From assembly GCF_001270265.1 (NCBI RefSeq), contig NZ_LGAP01000030.1, positions 1 to 64,000 of the forward strand: a DNA stretch of 64,000 nucleotides, given 5' to 3'. Below are positions 62,318-64,000 of this stretch, piece after piece. Position numbers and translations under genes: made by a program. Within the stretch, counting starts at the first letter, position 1; each line of letters opens with the position of its first letter. The notes beneath the pieces were generated by a model. It had not been told where the DNA came from. It worked only from the letters and a program-made list of their open reading frames with translations, and made no database searches. Source of the DNA: Ensifer adhaerens. GTDB taxonomy: Bacteria; Pseudomonadota; Alphaproteobacteria; Rhizobiales; Rhizobiaceae.

Positions 62318-62660
62318 GGCGGTAATATGATCCGCGGGTCAGGTGGAAACGATAATCAAATCAAACGTATGATATGGGCTGATGTTACACCAGTGGGAAG
62401 CCAACCACAAAGCCGCACAATCGCCTGTCTGATGGTCAATGTCATCCTGACATCCTCTCCCCGTTCCCGTCGGACAATGACGCCGGCGCAAGAATATCCT
62501 CACAACTCCTGTCGCAATCACGCGTGAGGGAGCCCGGCAGCTCCGCGCGCAGCCAGCCGCAAGCGCCATGACAGCACGCCGGCAAACGCGATCTTGAACC
62601 GGCAGCCAAAAAGTTCGGCCGCGATGGAATAAGTCTGCACAAGCTTTCGTATACTGCTGC

Positions 62661-62777
62661 ATGAACGATAGATCGCCAGGCTTCAATATCGTCAGCCAGC
62701 TGGCAGCGCTGCTCTATCTCAACTTCGTCAACATCTTCCAGCTCCTCCTCAACTTTACCGGCGAGCGGGAAGGTTGA
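62661..62777 (+). CDS. Possible 38-residue hydrophobic peptide
   Basis: MNDRSPGFNIVSQLAALLYL, then NFVNIFQLLLNFTGEREG and a stop; the middle is hydrophobic and rich in Leu, Asn and Phe. No good ribosome site. It is in the same frame as the CorC-domain remnant that follows its stop, so it may be part of the same decayed gene. The rest of 62318-62660 shows no gene. Confidence 0.2.
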   Translation: MNDRSPGFNIVSQLAALLYLNFVNIFQLLLNFTGEREG

Positions 62778-62966
62778 GGCCAGGCAAAAGCAGCATCAAA
62801 GCTGCTGGATGTCGATCTTGTCGACGAGGCCGATCGCTATTCGACGCTTGCCGGGCTCATCCTGTGGCGGCTCGGTCACCTTCCGAGCACCGGCGAGACT
62901 GTCGTCTACGGCAGCCTTTCCTTTGAAGTCGTGGCCTTGAACGGCCGCAACATCGGCAAGGTGCGA
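62778..62966 (+). pseudogene. C-terminal CorC/HlyC-domain fragment of a hemolysin-like membrane protein
   Basis: The frame SKLLDVDLVDEADRYSTLAG, then LILWRLGHLPSTGETVVYGS and LSFEVVALNGRNIGKVRIS is the transporter-associated domain that ends UPF0053/TlyC-type proteins. It includes the T-L-A-G-L-I and F-E-V-V motifs. The transmembrane and CBS regions are absent, and a stop codon precedes it at 62775. Only the tail of a gene was left here, as with the PLP-enzyme fragment at 32899. Confidence 0.65.
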
Positions 62967-63045
62967 ATTTCGCAGTCGACGGTCAGCGACGCGCTTGCGT
63001 CCGCTCTGCGAGGGAAGCTTGGGGTAGCAGCCGATACAGCTCGTA

Positions 63046-63075
63046 AACACAGGCGTCGCGATCGACGCCTGTGTT
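63046..63075 (-). terminator. Perfect 13-bp hairpin, probable terminator of the DHDPS-family gene
   Basis: AACACAGGCGTCG (63046-63058) pairs with CGACGCCTGTGTT (63063-63075) across CGAT. It lies 46 bases past the stop of the minus-strand gene at 63121. On the minus strand it ends GTGTTTAC, a short U-rich tail. Confidence 0.65.
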
Positions 63076-63120
63076 CGGGTCGTTTCCCGGCTATCTATCG
63101 TTTCCGGGAGCAATCGCCGG

Positions 63121-64000
63121 TCACAGGAGCTCGTAGCGCCGCAGAATTTCCTCGATCTGGGCGTCCTGATCCTTGTTGGGCAAAAGGGCCGGCTGGCGGC
63201 TGGCGCCGACGGAGGCGTCCTGCAGATAGAGCGAGCGCTTGACCATCGCCGGCGCGAAGCCGAGGGCGTAGAGATCCGTACGAAAGGCCGAGTAGATCGC
63301 CTGCTGCCGCTCGGCTTCGGCGATATCGCCGGTGTTGAAGGCGTTCAAAATCCCCGCCAGAACGTTCGGCATGGCATTGCCGAGGCCCGATATGCATCCG
63401 GCCGCGCCGTTCTGCAGCGCCCAAAGCACCAGATGGTCTGGGCCGGAGTAGACTTCGAAACCCCGCACGTCTTTGGCCACTTCGAGATAGGCCTCAAGCG
63501 TTTCTTTCGCTCCGCCGGAATCCTTGATGCCGGCGATGTTGCCGTGGCGCGACAGCGTGCGCGCGGTCTCCGGCTCGATGTGGTTCTGCGTGCGGGCCGG
63601 AATATCGTAGAGATAGACGGGCGTTTCGACGGCATCCGCGACCGTCGAAAAATGACGGATCAGACCGTCCTGGGTGCAGGCGATGAAGAACGGCGTTATC
63701 ACGGCGATACCGTCGACGCCGATGCGGTCGAATTCGCGTGAAAGCTTCAGCGTTTCGAAGGTGGCGGGCATGCCCGCATTGACGATGACCTTGACGCGAC
63801 CGGCGACTTCATCAACCACCTCCTCCGTCAGGCGAACTTTTTCTTCGAAGGTGAGCGCACTGAAGTCACCGTTGGTGCCCGCGCACATGATGTTGTTGCC
63901 GGCGTCGACCTGTCGACGCACCTGCGCGCGCGTTGCTTCATAGTTGATGGTCTCATCGTCGTTGAAGCAGGTGACGAGCGCGACAAAGGCTTGCTTGGAC
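63121..64000 (-). CDS. DHDPS/N-acetylneuraminate lyase-family protein (5' end beyond the window)
   Basis: The frame is open to the right edge (FVALVTCFNDDETINYEATR at the visible start), so the first few residues are missing. MCAGTNGDFSALTFEEKVRL is the carboxylate-binding turn, VYLYDIPARTQNH holds the family Tyr and IAGIKDSGGAKE the Schiff-base Lys. The third member of this superfamily in the window. It may be a keto-deoxy sugar acid aldolase or a dihydrodipicolinate synthase-like enzyme; neighbours to the right would decide. Confidence 0.85.
   Translation of the reverse strand, partial: SKQAFVALVTCFNDDETINYEATRAQVRRQVDAGNNIMCAGTNGDFSALTFEEKVRLTEEVVDEVAGRVKVIVNAGMPATFETLKLSREFDRIGVDGIAVITPFFIACTQDGLIRHFSTVADAVETPVYLYDIPARTQNHIEPETARTLSRHGNIAGIKDSGGAKETLEAYLEVAKDVRGFEVYSGPDHLVLWALQNGAAGCISGLGNAMPNVLAGILNAFNTGDIAEAERQQAIYSAFRTDLYALGFAPAMVKRSLYLQDASVGASRQPALLPNKDQDAQIEEILRRYELL

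Overview
The window looks like accessory-type DNA from a member of the Rhizobiaceae (Agrobacterium/Rhizobium/Ensifer-like). It is GC-rich and dominated by ABC importers paired with catabolic enzymes. Several proteins recall Agrobacterium enzymes, especially the uronate dehydrogenase, D-galactarolactone cycloisomerase and 5-keto-4-deoxyglucarate dehydratase set. No tRNA, rRNA, CRISPR array or replication origin was seen. All family names come from reading the translations; no search was run.

Layout. 1-3.1 kb: end of a type I secretion adaptor, a kelch-protein remnant, then hmp and nsrR (nitric oxide detoxification). 3.4-11.5 kb: a LysR regulator divergent from a PAAT-type importer followed by an RraA-like aldolase, a 2-ketoacid reductase, idnD, idnO and a gluconate kinase; together these could take a 2-keto sugar acid through L-idonate and 5-ketogluconate to 6-phosphogluconate. 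11.6-17.8 kb: a degenerate monooxygenase fragment, a ToxR-like regulator with TPRs, and a divergent SDR/cupin/EmrAB-type efflux set. 17.9-28.9 kb: a GntR regulator with a ProC-like reductase, divergent from an importer and catabolic operon that matches hydroxyproline degradation (racemase-family enzyme, FAD dehydrogenase, DHDPS-family deaminase, 2-oxoglutarate semialdehyde dehydrogenase) plus two SDRs.

29.0-33.1 kb is a second nitrosative-stress patch (group III truncated haemoglobin, DUF6522-like protein, RIC iron-sulfur repair protein) with a decayed ApbE-like gene. It is followed by a graveyard in which an IS6-family transposase, a serine resolvase, a FitAB/VapBC-like toxin-antitoxin pair and a PLP-enzyme tail abut as fragments. 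33.2-36.5 kb: small membrane protein, 5-formyltetrahydrofolate cyclo-ligase, LysR regulator, HPP-CBS membrane protein.

36.6-61.1 kb is a large pectin/uronate block. An enolase-superfamily enzyme, an SGNH esterase and a family-5 binding protein converge on the matching permeases and ATPases. Next come kdgF, two neighbouring FadR-type GntR regulators, a 2-oxoglutarate semialdehyde dehydrogenase, udh, kduI, kduD, kdgD and gci. An AraC regulator then precedes a family-1 sugar importer with a cytosolic GH28 and a GH105 hydrolase. A short motif, TGTATGACA or TTGTATGAT, recurs upstream of five transcription units here and probably marks one GntR regulon. The window closes with an MNT-HEPN fusion protein, a CorC/HlyC-domain remnant and the 3' part of another DHDPS-family gene.
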